From positions 1 through 26,467 of the forward strand of contig JBPCOI010000047.1 in NCBI GenBank assembly GCA_051000395.1: 26,467 bases of DNA, read 5' to 3'. Made by a program: the position numbers and the translations under genes. Below the pieces are notes generated by a model. It made no database searches, was not told where the DNA came from, and saw only the letters and a list, made by a program, of their open reading frames with translations. Positions within the stretch are counted from its first letter, which is position 1. Each line of letters opens with the position of its first letter. Source of the DNA: JBPCOI01 sp051000395 (lineage in GTDB: Bacteria > Actinomycetota > Actinomycetes > Mycobacteriales > Jatrophihabitantaceae). Below, one piece after another: positions 16,620 through 24,545 of the stretch.

Positions 16620-16630
16620 GGGACCAGGAG

Positions 16631-17542
16631 ATGACGGCAACCTACGAGCTCACCGATCTGGACAAGCTCGAGGCCGAGGCCGTCCACATCTTCCGGGAGG
16701 TGGCCGCGACCATCGAGAAGCCCGGCCTGCTCTTCTCCGGCGGCAAGGACTCCGTGGTGATGCTGCACGTCGCCGCGAAGGCGTTCTGGCCCGCCCCCGT
16801 GCCGTTCCCGGTGATGCACGTCGACACCGGGCACAACTTCGACGAGGTGATCGCCTTCCGCGACCAGACGGTCGAGCGCCTCGGGGTACGACTGGTCGTC
16901 AGCAGCGTGCAGGACGACATCGACACCGGCCGCGTCACCGAGGACACCCGGCCGGGCGGCTCGCGCAACCGGCTGCAGACGGTCTCCCTGCTGCGCGGCA
17001 TCGTCGAGAACGGCTTCGGCGCGGTGTTCGGCGGCGCGCGACGCGACGAGGAGAAGGCCCGCGCGAAGGAACGCGTCTTCAGCTTCCGCGACGAGTTCGG
17101 GCAGTGGGATCCGCGCAACCAGCGCCCGGAACTGTGGAGCCTCTACAACGGCCGGCACCGCAAGGGCGAGAACATCCGCGTCTTTCCCTTGTCGAACTGG
17201 ACCGAACTCGACATCTGGTCCTACGTGCTGGGCGAGGGGATCGAGCTGCCGCCACTGTACTACGCGCACCGCCGCGCGGTCATCGAGCGCGACGGCATGC
17301 TGCTCGCGGACACCCGCTTCCTGCAGAAGCTGCCCGGCGAGGTTGCCTTCGACGCGACGGTGCGCTTCCGCACGATCGGCGACGCGACGTGCACCGGGTG
17401 CGTGGAATCCTCGGCGGCCGACGCCGAGGCGGTGGTGGCAGAGGTGGCCGCCGCGCGCATCACCGAGCGCGGGGCCACCCGCGCCGACGACCGGATCTCC
17501 GAGGCTGGCATGGAGGACCGCAAGAAGGAGGGCTACTTCTGA
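16631..17542 (+). CDS. cysD: Sulfate adenylyltransferase subunit 2
   Basis: Catalytic small subunit of ATP sulfurylase, which makes adenosine 5'-phosphosulfate from sulfate and ATP with the GTPase CysN. It is 303 residues, full length. The PP-loop SGGKDS is at residues 36-41, followed by HVDTGHNFDEVI, GGARRDEEKARAKERVFSFRD and the C-terminal GDATCTGCVES and KKEGYF, all typical of CysD. The ATG at 16631 is preceded by GAGAGGG (about 9 nt away) at the end of a tandem repeat. Its TGA overlaps the cysN ATG by one base (TGATG), so subunit synthesis is coupled. Confidence 0.98.
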   Translation: MTATYELTDLDKLEAEAVHIFREVAATIEKPGLLFSGGKDSVVMLHVAAKAFWPAPVPFPVMHVDTGHNFDEVIAFRDQTVERLGVRLVVSSVQDDIDTGRVTEDTRPGGSRNRLQTVSLLRGIVENGFGAVFGGARRDEEKARAKERVFSFRDEFGQWDPRNQRPELWSLYNGRHRKGENIRVFPLSNWTELDIWSYVLGEGIELPPLYYAHRRAVIERDGMLLADTRFLQKLPGEVAFDATVRFRTIGDATCTGCVESSAADAEAVVAEVAAARITERGATRADDRISEAGMEDRKKEGYF

Positions 17543-19389
17543 TGCCGTCGCAGTTGCTGCGCATCGCCACGGCCGGAAGCGTCGACGACGGAAAGTCGAC
17601 GTTGATCGGCCGGCTGCTGTTCGACTCCAAGGCGATCTTCGAAGACCAGCTCAGCGCCGTCGAGCGCACCAGCCACGACCGGGGCCAGGACGTCCCGGAC
17701 CTGTCACTGCTGACCGACGGCTTGCGCGCCGAACGCGAGCAGGGCATCACGATCGACGTCGCCTACCGCTACTTCGCCACCCCGAAGCGCAAGTTCATCA
17801 TCGCCGACACACCCGGGCACATCCAGTACACGCGCAACATGGTCACCGGCGCTTCGACCGCGGACGTCGCGCTGATCCTGCTCGACGCGCGCAACGGCGT
17901 GCTCGAGCAGTCGCGGCGGCACGCGTTCCTGGCCAGCCTGCTCGGCATCCCGCACCTGGTGATGTGCGTCAACAAGATGGACCTCGTCGAGTTCTCCCAG
18001 CAGCGCTTCGAGGAGATCCGCGAGGAGTTCCGCCGCTTCGCGATGAAGCTCGAGGTCAGCGACCTGACGTTCATCCCGATGTCCGCGCTCGGCGGCGACA
18101 ACGTGGTCGCCCGCAGCGCGAGCATGCCGTGGTACGAGGGCACGTCGCTGCTGCACCACATCGAGGAACTGCACGTCGCCTCCGACCGCAATCTCATCGA
18201 CGCGCGCTTTCCCGTGCAGTACGTCATCAGGCCGAAGCAGAGCCGCTGGCACGACTTTCGCGGCTACGCCGGCACCGTCGCCGGCGGCGTGTTCAAGCCC
18301 GGCGACGACGTCACCGTGCTGCCCTCGGGATTCTCGACGACCGTGCAGGCGGTGTGGGGTCCGGGCGGCACGCAGATCCAGGAGGCCTTCGCCGGCCAGG
18401 CCGTCACTATGCAGCTCAGCGACCAGATCGACATCGGCCGCGGAGACCTCATCTGCCGCCCGGCCAACCGGCCGCACACCGGGCAGGACGTCGACGCGAT
18501 GCTCTGCTGGTTCAGCTCCGAGACCACGCTGAGCGCGGGGGCGACGTACACCATCCAGCACACGACGCGGTCCACGCGCGCGACCGTCAAGCAGCTCGAC
18601 TACCGCCTCGACGTCAACACCCTGCACCGCGACGAGCAGGCGGGCGGCCTCTCGCTCAACGAGATCGGTCGGGTACGGCTGCGCACCCAGCACCCGCTGC
18701 AGTTCGACTCCTACCGCCGAAACCGCGACATGGGCAGCTTCATCCTCGTCGACGAGGCGAGCAACAACACCGTGGCCGCCGGCATGATCACCGGACCGAG
18801 CCAGCAAGAGTCCAACGTGGTCTGGCACAGCGGCGCGGTCAGCCGCGAGCAGCGGGCCACCGTAGGAGCAACCGTCTGGCTCACCGGCCTGTCCGGCTCG
18901 GGGAAGTCCAGCATCGCGGTGGAGCTGGAGCGCCGCTTGGTCGCCTCGGGGCGCCCGGCCTACGTGCTCGACGGCGACAACCTGCGGCACGGGCTCAACC
19001 GCAATCTCAGTTTCAGCCCCGCGGACCGAACCGAGAACGTCCGGCGTGTAGCGGAGGTGGCAGCGCTGATGGCCGACGCCGGACTGGTGGCGATCGTGTC
19101 ACTCGTCAGCCCGTACCGCGCCGACCGCCACGCCGCCCGCGCCGCGCACGAGGCGGCCGGGCTGCCATTCGTCGAGGTGTTCGTCGACACGCCGCTCGAG
19201 ATGTGTGAACAGCGCGACCCGAAGGGCATGTACGCGAAGGCTCGCGCGGGAGAGATCGTCGGCTTCACCGGCGTCGACGCGCCCTACGAGGCGCCGCAGT
19301 CCCCCGAGCTGCTGCTGCGACCCGCCGACGGTGACGTCGCCGCGCTGAGCGCAGTCGTACTCGCCCGCCTCGAACGAATCGCGCGGTGA
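17542..19389 (+). CDS. cysNC: Bifunctional sulfate adenylyltransferase subunit 1 / adenylylsulfate kinase (CysNC fusion)
   Basis: 615 residues. The N-terminal GTPase half (CysN) has the P-loop GSVDDGKS at residues 12-19, the switch region GITIDVAYRYF, DTPGH and NKMD, followed by EF-Tu-like beta-barrel domains. The C-terminal half is an APS kinase (CysC) with its own P-loop GLSGSGKSS at 449-457, DGDNLRHGLN, and KGMYAKARAGEIVGFTG. Together with CysD it converts sulfate to APS and then to PAPS. The fused form is known from mycobacteria and other bacteria. The ATG at 17542 is coupled to cysD; its end overlaps cysQ by 4 bp. A longer open frame from 16453 is a shadow over cysD. Confidence 0.97.
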   Translation: MPSQLLRIATAGSVDDGKSTLIGRLLFDSKAIFEDQLSAVERTSHDRGQDVPDLSLLTDGLRAEREQGITIDVAYRYFATPKRKFIIADTPGHIQYTRNMVTGASTADVALILLDARNGVLEQSRRHAFLASLLGIPHLVMCVNKMDLVEFSQQRFEEIREEFRRFAMKLEVSDLTFIPMSALGGDNVVARSASMPWYEGTSLLHHIEELHVASDRNLIDARFPVQYVIRPKQSRWHDFRGYAGTVAGGVFKPGDDVTVLPSGFSTTVQAVWGPGGTQIQEAFAGQAVTMQLSDQIDIGRGDLICRPANRPHTGQDVDAMLCWFSSETTLSAGATYTIQHTTRSTRATVKQLDYRLDVNTLHRDEQAGGLSLNEIGRVRLRTQHPLQFDSYRRNRDMGSFILVDEASNNTVAAGMITGPSQQESNVVWHSGAVSREQRATVGATVWLTGLSGSGKSSIAVELERRLVASGRPAYVLDGDNLRHGLNRNLSFSPADRTENVRRVAEVAALMADAGLVAIVSLVSPYRADRHAARAAHEAAGLPFVEVFVDTPLEMCEQRDPKGMYAKARAGEIVGFTGVDAPYEAPQSPELLLRPADGDVAALSAVVLARLERIAR

Positions 19390-20159
19390 CGGACGACGCG
19401 CGCCTGGCGGCGGCACTGGCCGAGCGGGCCGGTGAGCTGCTCCTGGCGCTGCGCGCAGGCTCCGGACTTGACGGCACGGCGTTGGGTAAGCGCGGCGACG
19501 CGGAATCGAACGCGCTGCTGCTTCGCGAACTTGCCGAGCATCGCCCGGGCGACGCGGTGCTGTCGGAGGAATCGGCTGATTCGCCGGCGCGGCTGTCGGC
19601 CGAACGAGTGTGGATCATCGACCCGCTGGACGGGACGCGCGAGTACGGCATGACCGATCGCACTGATTGGGCGGTGCACGTCGCATTGTGGCAGCGCGAT
19701 GCTGGCGACGGCGGCGCCATCACCGACGCCGCCGTCGCCCAGCCGGCGCTGGACGCCGTCTACGCGAGCGACACCAGCGGCGCGGAATGCGATCCTCGCG
19801 CGAGCGCTCCGTGCCCCGGCGCGCCGGTGCTCCTGGTCAGCGACAGCCGTCCGCCCGACTTCGCCGAGGCCGTGGCACGCGCCGTCGGCGGTGAGCTGCG
19901 GTCGATGGGCTCGGCCGGTGCCAAGGCCATGGCGGTGCTGCGCGGCGACGCCGCGGCCTACGTCCATGCCGGGGGGCAGTGGGAATGGGACTCCGCGGCA
20001 CCGGTGGGCGTCGCGCTCGCGGCGGGCCTGCACGCGTCGCGGATCGACGGCTCGCCGCTGCGGTACAACAGCGCGCAACCCTACCTGCCGGACCTGCTGA
20101 TCTGCCGGCCGGATCTCGCCTCGCCGCTGCTCGCCGCCATCGCCAAGAACCGGCAGTAA
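19386..20159 (+). CDS. cysQ: 3'(2'),5'-bisphosphate nucleotidase (PAP phosphatase)
   Basis: Hydrolyses 3'-phosphoadenosine 5'-phosphate, the inhibitory product of PAPS use, and may also act on PAPS. 257 residues, inositol-monophosphatase fold. Metal-binding motifs: Glu61-Glu62-Ser63 (LSEES), Asp79 and Asp82 in IDPLDGTREY, and Asp202 in QWEWDSAAP. The GTG at 19386 overlaps the cysNC stop (GTGA). Position as third gene of the cys operon fits its role of clearing PAP. The 203 bp after it (20160-20362) hold no gene I can recognise. Confidence 0.95.
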   Translation: MTDDARLAAALAERAGELLLALRAGSGLDGTALGKRGDAESNALLLRELAEHRPGDAVLSEESADSPARLSAERVWIIDPLDGTREYGMTDRTDWAVHVALWQRDAGDGGAITDAAVAQPALDAVYASDTSGAECDPRASAPCPGAPVLLVSDSRPPDFAEAVARAVGGELRSMGSAGAKAMAVLRGDAAAYVHAGGQWEWDSAAPVGVALAAGLHASRIDGSPLRYNSAQPYLPDLLICRPDLASPLLAAIAKNRQ

Positions 20160-20362
20160 GGCTGACGAGCAGGGCAGACTGGTTTAGAGGCATCGTGTAT
20201 TGCGTTCCGCGAGTACCTGTGGTGGGTTCTCACAGAACTTCACGCGGTGGCTCCTCACCGTCCGGGACCGACACTGCGGTCACCGCGGCGAGGAACCCGA
20301 CTTGCACCTCTCCAGCTGCGCTGGCGTCGCCCAACAGCGCCCGACGCTGAGAAGATAAGTCG

Positions 20363-21145
20363 GTGGACACTCGCGCGTCAGCCTCGGATGAGTTCGACCT
20401 ACTGTGCGAGATCGAGCCCGCCACCGGCCCTGATCTGACTCGAGTCCGTCGTCAGATAGCACTGATGACCGGCGTCGCGGATTCTTTTCTTGTACCAGAC
20501 AACCACCTCGGAAGAGCGACCGTATCGAGCATCGCGGTCGCGCAGGAGGTGGCCGCCTTGGGCGGGTCAGCGGTCGCCTGCGTGAACAGCCGGGACCGAA
20601 ACCTGCTCGGATTTCGCCGCGATCTGCTAACTGCGGCCGCCTATGGCGTCGACAGATTTCTGTTCGTCCGAGGCGACGACCCGACCGAAGGCACCAGATC
20701 TACTGACCTGACTGTTCGTCGCATGATCGATGAAGCCCACGCCTGTGCGGAGCGATCGTTTCGCGTAGGGGCGACGGTCCGCGCTTCCGCGGCAGTCCCG
20801 TCCTGGAAGACTCATGCCGACTTCCTACTCGTTCAAGTCAGCTACGACCTCGACCACCTTCTCGCCTGGCGCGACACCGTTGCCTACGGCGGCAAGCTGC
20901 TGGCGGGGGTCATGGTGATGGCGAGCGCCAAGATGGCTCAACGGATCGCAGCAGACGTGCCCGAGATCGGCGTGCCCGACAAGCTGATCGCTGACCTCGA
21001 AAGCGATCGCGACGCCGGAGTGGACCTCGCAGTTGACATGATCGATCGCATACGCGACTCCGGAAGGTTCGACGGCGTCCACCTCGTCCCGGTAGGTCGC
21101 TACGCGGACATCGCTGGTCGCTTGGGTCGCCGCAGGCGAAGCTAA
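20363..21145 (+). CDS. Methylenetetrahydrofolate reductase-like protein
   Basis: 260 residues, shorter than typical MetF (about 290-300). It resembles the flavin-dependent 5,10-methylenetetrahydrofolate reductase barrel: CEIEPATGPD near the N-terminus matches the usual EFFPP strand (Glu16 at the catalytic Glu position), RNLLGFRRDLLTAAAYGVDRFLFVRGDDP (about 80-107) matches the RGD/GD loop, and GVHLVPVGRYADIA near the end matches the GxHL strand. The exact folate or corrinoid substrate is uncertain; divergent members serve in one-carbon demethylation. The GTG at 20363 has only a weak purine site (GAGAAGA). Local GC is about 60% where I counted (20641-20700), lower than the neighbours, suggesting separate origin. 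Confidence 0.75.
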   Translation: MDTRASASDEFDLLCEIEPATGPDLTRVRRQIALMTGVADSFLVPDNHLGRATVSSIAVAQEVAALGGSAVACVNSRDRNLLGFRRDLLTAAAYGVDRFLFVRGDDPTEGTRSTDLTVRRMIDEAHACAERSFRVGATVRASAAVPSWKTHADFLLVQVSYDLDHLLAWRDTVAYGGKLLAGVMVMASAKMAQRIAADVPEIGVPDKLIADLESDRDAGVDLAVDMIDRIRDSGRFDGVHLVPVGRYADIAGRLGRRRRS

Positions 21146-21163
21146 CCGCCGAACCGAGCCGAT

Positions 21164-21616
21164 GTGATCGGTTGGTCGCTGCGGACGGGCAGCTGGAGAT
21201 CTCGCGGCGGCAGGAGTACGTCCTACTGCGTCGTTGCGAGGGTGAGGGCGCTGTTGTCCGACCTGCCAGGATTCGCCGTGATCGATGGTGGCGAACTCGA
21301 CGATGCCCGTCGGGTAATGATCATGCAGGTGGCCGAGGAGTACGGCTGCCCGCGACGCGGTGTCGTGATCGGCGGCAAAGCGTATGACGTGCGCGAGTCG
21401 CGGATCAAGGACCTGGCCTTCGGGGAGCGCCGCCGTTCGTGTTCCGGCGCGCCGATGGCCGAGGTGCCGGCCGGGTGGAAGCTCGACAGCAGATCCTCGC
21501 GAGGCTGCCGCGAAGCGGCTCTACCGTCCGCCGCGAGCCGGCTCTGCCGTCCGCCCGGTGATCGATCCTTCAGAGAGCCGAGCGGAACGCGCAGGTCGCG
21601 CAGCGTGGCAGGCTGA
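21164..21616 (+). CDS. Hypothetical protein or gene remnant, not recognised
   Basis: A 150-codon frame between the MTHFR-like and DUF1801 genes. Only its middle (about residues 25-92, VARVRALLSDLPGFAVIDGG through DLAFGERR) has the codon use and composition of a real protein; the beginning is Trp/Arg/Ser-rich and the last 40 residues are Arg/Ser-rich like a shadow. A GTG at 21242 could be the true start. Another frame from 21172 (LEISRRQEYVLLRRCEGEG) looks protein-like just before this, as if a frameshift joined two parts. The end contains an imperfect direct repeat (GGCTCTACCGTCCGCC / GGCTCTGCCGTCCGCC near 21519-21554). I do not recognise a family; it may be a decayed gene. Confidence 0.35.
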   Translation: MIGWSLRTGSWRSRGGRSTSYCVVARVRALLSDLPGFAVIDGGELDDARRVMIMQVAEEYGCPRRGVVIGGKAYDVRESRIKDLAFGERRRSCSGAPMAEVPAGWKLDSRSSRGCREAALPSAASRLCRPPGDRSFREPSGTRRSRSVAG

Positions 21617-21620
21617 AGGG

Positions 21621-21980
21621 ATGACGGAGCAGGACATCGACGGATATCTCGCGAGTCTGGACGAGCCCGCACTCGGGACTCTCGAGGAGCTCCGCCGGTG
21701 CATCCTACGCGCTGCTCCGGACGCGCAGGAGTGCATGTCCTACGGGCTGCCGGCGTTCAAGGTCCAGGGCAAGACAGTGGCGGGCTTCGGCGCGTTCAAG
21801 CACCACCTGAGCTATCTGCCGCACAGCGGCTCGGTCTTCGGGACGCTGGCCACTGAGCTGACCGGCTACCACTCCACGAAGGGTTCGCTGCACTTTCCGG
21901 TCGACGAACCACCTCCGCCGGATCTCGTCAGCGCGCTCGTAACCGCCCGGATGCGCGAACTCGGCCTCGACGCACAGTAA
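21621..21980 (+). CDS. DUF1801 (YdhG-like) domain protein
   Basis: 119 residues matching the DUF1801/YdhG fold: an N-terminal helix (IDGYLASLDEPALGTLEELRR), then ECMSYGLPAFKVQGKTVAGFGAFKHHLSYLPHSGSVF, and the C-terminal KGSLHFPVDEPPPPDLVSALV. Members are small proteins of unclear role, one being related to a frataxin-like iron chaperone; no role is claimed here. The ATG at 21621 is preceded by GGCAGGCTGAAGGG. An upstream in-frame extension to 21384 is Arg/Pro-rich and rejected. It stands alone. Confidence 0.85.
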   Translation: MTEQDIDGYLASLDEPALGTLEELRRCILRAAPDAQECMSYGLPAFKVQGKTVAGFGAFKHHLSYLPHSGSVFGTLATELTGYHSTKGSLHFPVDEPPPPDLVSALVTARMRELGLDAQ

Positions 21981-21992
21981 CGACGCGGGCTG

Positions 21993-22005
21993 CCGGATCG
22001 TCCGG
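21993..22005 (+). terminator. Short hairpin after DUF1801 gene
   Basis: CCGGA (21993-21997) and TCCGG (22001-22005) with a 3-nt loop lie 12 bp past the stop, flanked by CTG/CAG bases that can partly extend the stem. No T-tract. A weak terminator candidate. Confidence 0.3.
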
Positions 22006-22100
22006 TCGCAGGTGTCGTACACGGATCGGCATATTGGGAGACGTTAGCGACCGTCGCTGCGTTGCCGCGATGCCTCGTTCGGGAAGCGCCCCGGTGGGGA

Positions 22101-22134
22101 CTGCATGTACTGCAGGTGGAGCGCAAGCTTTGCG
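22101..22134. other. Two adjacent small palindromes in a non-coding stretch
   Basis: The region 21981-22242 (262 bp) holds no gene I can support. It contains CTGCA(TGTAC)TGCAG at 22101-22115 and CGCAA(GCT)TTGCG at 22122-22134, two hairpin-capable palindromes 6 bp apart. They could be a protein-binding site or the end of the convergent katE-side transcript; nothing else points to a function. Confidence 0.3.
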
Positions 22135-22242
22135 TTGCTACCGTTCCGAGTGTCGCCGACCTTGCGACTTCCGGTGATCGCTGGTGGCGTTTTGCGAAGG
22201 CGTGCTCGGATGAACGCGCGCCCGAGCTGAATCGCGGTCCGG

Positions 22243-22419
22243 TCAGCCCCGGGGCTCGTTCTCGATATTGGCCGCGGCGTGCTCCTGACCGGCCGGGTGC
22301 TCGGTATCGCCCGGGCCAGGCCGATCCTCGTCGCCGTCATCCAGACCGGAGGTCTCACCGTGGGGCGTGCTGTGCTGCTTCGCCGGTACCGCGTCCGTCG
22401 GGGCTGATCGGTCGGTCAT
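22243..22419 (-). CDS. Small acidic hypothetical protein coupled to katE
   Basis: A 58-residue frame starts at ATG 22419 and stops at TGA 22243-22245. Its ATG overlaps the katE stop (ATGA), a classic coupling arrangement. The product starts MTDRSAPTDAVPAK, is rich in Asp, Glu, Gly and Pro (GLDDGDEDRPGPGDTEHPAG) and ends NIENEPRG; it is hydrophilic, acidic and probably disordered. About 81% of third codon positions are G or C, as expected for a coding frame here. No family is recognised. It may be a conserved small companion of the catalase or a chance frame; the overlap and composition favour a real gene. Confidence 0.6.
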   Translation of the reverse strand: MTDRSAPTDAVPAKQHSTPHGETSGLDDGDEDRPGPGDTEHPAGQEHAAANIENEPRG

Positions 22420-24527
22420 CGGGCTGGTGGGACCGCTGAGGCGGTGACGAGCTCGGCTCGGGCCCAGGCGCGGTGCAGACCGAGTGCGGTGACCAATTCG
22501 CCGGTGAAGGACTTGTCCACGGCATCGCCGGTGAACACGCCTGGACCACCGGCGGGGATGCCGGCCGCATGCAGGATCGCGGCACCATCACCCCACGCTG
22601 CGAGGGCTTTGCAATGCCGGTACGCCTCCTGCAGCAGCAGGACGACTTTGATGTCGCCGCTGGGTTCGGTGCCGGCGGCGACGACGACGGCGTCGAATTC
22701 GATCGAGCGGGCGGTGAGCAGGGTGCGGTCTGCGACGAGCTGAGTGCGGCCCTTGCGCAACACGCCACCCGCGGGAGCGATCACCAGCACCGAGGCGCCG
22801 CGCTTCTCCGCGGCAGTGCGCAGCTTCTTGATCCCGGCGAGGTCGGCGCCGGCGTCGGCGAGGACGCCGGTCTTGCGGCCAGCGATCGAGCCTGGTTCGG
22901 TGACGACCTGCGACAGGGCGGCCGAGGCGACCACGTCGCGCGCCGGGGTTCCGCTCGGCGCGGGCAACCCGAGCCCAGCCGCGACCAGCTCGCACAGTTG
23001 GGTGTCGATGTTGGCCAGTGCGAGTAGCTGGCGTTCTCGGATGGCTCGCTCGTAGCACTTGCCGAGTTCGAAGGTGTACGCCTCCACGATGTGGGTCTGC
23101 TCGACCGGGCTCATGCTGGCGTAGAACAGGCTGACCTGGGAGAAGTGATCATCGAACGAAACGGGGTTGGCCCGCACCACGCTGCCGTCGATGGGTCTGG
23201 CGGTTTGCACGTAGCCGCCGTTGTCTTCGGTCGCGATCAGCGGCTGATCGCCGTCGATTCCGTTGGGCTTGTAGGCGGCGGTGCCAGTGTGGATCGCGCT
23301 CTGGTGCATGCCGTCGCGCAGCATGTCGTTCACCGGACAGTGCGGCCGGTTGATCGGCAGCTGCGCGAAGTTCGGCCCACCGAGGCGTGTCAGCTGGGTG
23401 TCGAGGTAGGAGAACAGGCGTGCCTGCATCAGCGGATCGTTGGTGACCTCGATCCCGGGCACCAGGTGACCGGTGTGGAAGGCGACCTGCTCGGTCTCGG
23501 CGAAATAGTTCGTCGGATTGGCGTTGAGCGTCATCTTGCCGATCAACTGCACCGGCGCCAGCTCTTCGGGGACCAGCTTGGTCGGATCGAGCAGATCGAT
23601 TCCCTGGAAGGTGTCCGTCCCGTCGTCGGGCATGACCTGGATTCCGAGCTCCCATTCCAGGAACGCGCCTGTTTCGATGCCGTCGGCCATGTCGCGGCGG
23701 TGGAAATCAGGATCAACCCCCGCGGCGATCTGCGCTTCCTCCCACACCAGCGAGTGCACACCCGCCAGCGGCTTCCAGTGAAACTTCACCAGGCTGGTCT
23801 CGCCCTCGGCGTTGACCAGGCGGAAGGTGTGCACCCCGAAGCCCTCCATCGTGCGAAACGAGCGCGGGATGCCCCGGTCGCTCATGTTCCACATCGTGAG
23901 ATGCTGCGCCTCGGTATGCAGCGACACGAAGTCCCAGAACGTGTCGTGCGCCGACTGCGCCTGCGGCAACTCCCGATCAGGCTGCGGCTTCGCGGCGTGC
24001 ACGATGTCGGGAAACTTGATGCCGTCCTGGATGAAGAACACCGGCATGTTATTGCCGACCAGATCGAACGTGCCCTGTTCGGTGTAGAACTTAACCGCGA
24101 ACCCGCGGGTGTCCCGCACCGTATCGGCCGAACCGCGCGACCCCAACACGGTGGAGAATCGCGCGAACACCTCGGTCCGGGTTCCTTTGCGGCCGAGGAA
24201 CCCGGCCTTGGTCACTGACGCTGCGGTGCCGTAGGACTCGAACACGCCGTGCGCCGCCGCTCCACGCGCGTGCACGACCCGCTCCGGGATCCGCTCATGA
24301 TCGAAATGGGTGATCTTCTCCCGCAGGTGGAAGTCCTCGAGCAGCGTCGGGCCACGTTCGCCGGCTTTGAGGGAGTGATCGGTGTCCGGCAGGCGCAGCC
24401 CCTGCGCGGTGGTCAAGAACTCCCCCGTTTGCGCACGGGCATTGCCCGCGTCGGCGACGTCGCTCACCGCGCCCGTCGGACTCGCTGACGTCGGCGCGGA
24501 CTGCTCAGATTTGCGGGCAGGTGTCAT
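22416..24527 (-). CDS. katE: Large-subunit monofunctional catalase (HPII/KatE type)
   Basis: Cytoplasmic heme catalase breaking down hydrogen peroxide, 703 residues. Catalytic residues: His86 (VVHARGAAAHG) and Asn159 (GNNMPVFF), with the same 73-residue spacing as E. coli HPII, and the proximal heme Tyr374 (LFSYLDTQ). Other clade 2 blocks are RGFAVKFYTEQG, MEGFGVHTFRLVN and NRPHCPVND. The C-terminal part (about 550-703) is the flavodoxin/DJ-1-like domain that marks large-subunit catalases (GVLADAGADLAGIKKL, VLVIAPAGGVLRKG). The ATG at 24527 has GAGGAG 6 nt upstream. A near-perfect inverted repeat lies just upstream in the leader. A 58-codon ORF overlaps its stop. Identification is secure. Confidence 0.97.
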   Translation of the reverse strand: MTPARKSEQSAPTSASPTGAVSDVADAGNARAQTGEFLTTAQGLRLPDTDHSLKAGERGPTLLEDFHLREKITHFDHERIPERVVHARGAAAHGVFESYGTAASVTKAGFLGRKGTRTEVFARFSTVLGSRGSADTVRDTRGFAVKFYTEQGTFDLVGNNMPVFFIQDGIKFPDIVHAAKPQPDRELPQAQSAHDTFWDFVSLHTEAQHLTMWNMSDRGIPRSFRTMEGFGVHTFRLVNAEGETSLVKFHWKPLAGVHSLVWEEAQIAAGVDPDFHRRDMADGIETGAFLEWELGIQVMPDDGTDTFQGIDLLDPTKLVPEELAPVQLIGKMTLNANPTNYFAETEQVAFHTGHLVPGIEVTNDPLMQARLFSYLDTQLTRLGGPNFAQLPINRPHCPVNDMLRDGMHQSAIHTGTAAYKPNGIDGDQPLIATEDNGGYVQTARPIDGSVVRANPVSFDDHFSQVSLFYASMSPVEQTHIVEAYTFELGKCYERAIRERQLLALANIDTQLCELVAAGLGLPAPSGTPARDVVASAALSQVVTEPGSIAGRKTGVLADAGADLAGIKKLRTAAEKRGASVLVIAPAGGVLRKGRTQLVADRTLLTARSIEFDAVVVAAGTEPSGDIKVVLLLQEAYRHCKALAAWGDGAAILHAAGIPAGGPGVFTGDAVDKSFTGELVTALGLHRAWARAELVTASAVPPAR

Positions 24528-24545
24528 GAGAACTCCTCAACGAGA

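Noticed and set aside
16392..16640. N-terminal (LSLR)n extension of the sirtuin
   Set aside because: It is the reverse reading of the 12-bp repeat; a normal Met start with ribosome site exists at 16391.
16453..17541. Long open frame running upstream of cysNC as a 978-residue protein
   Set aside because: The upstream part is Arg/Gly/Asp-rich shadow of cysD in another frame and includes the tandem repeat; CysNC has a normal start at 17542.
20160..20362. tRNA-like text (GGTTTAGAGGC ... GGGTTCTCAC) after cysQ
   Set aside because: No consistent acceptor, anticodon and T-arm pairing could be built; only a small GTTCT/AGAAC hairpin is present.
22044..22358. Minus-strand 104-codon frame possibly an integrase fragment
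   Set aside because: No recombinase residues could be identified and the 5' part overlaps the better small ORF.
22062..22439. 125-codon plus-strand frame opposite the end of katE
   Set aside because: Arg/Pro-rich shadow with no motifs; the better-supported frame here is the minus-strand 58-codon ORF.
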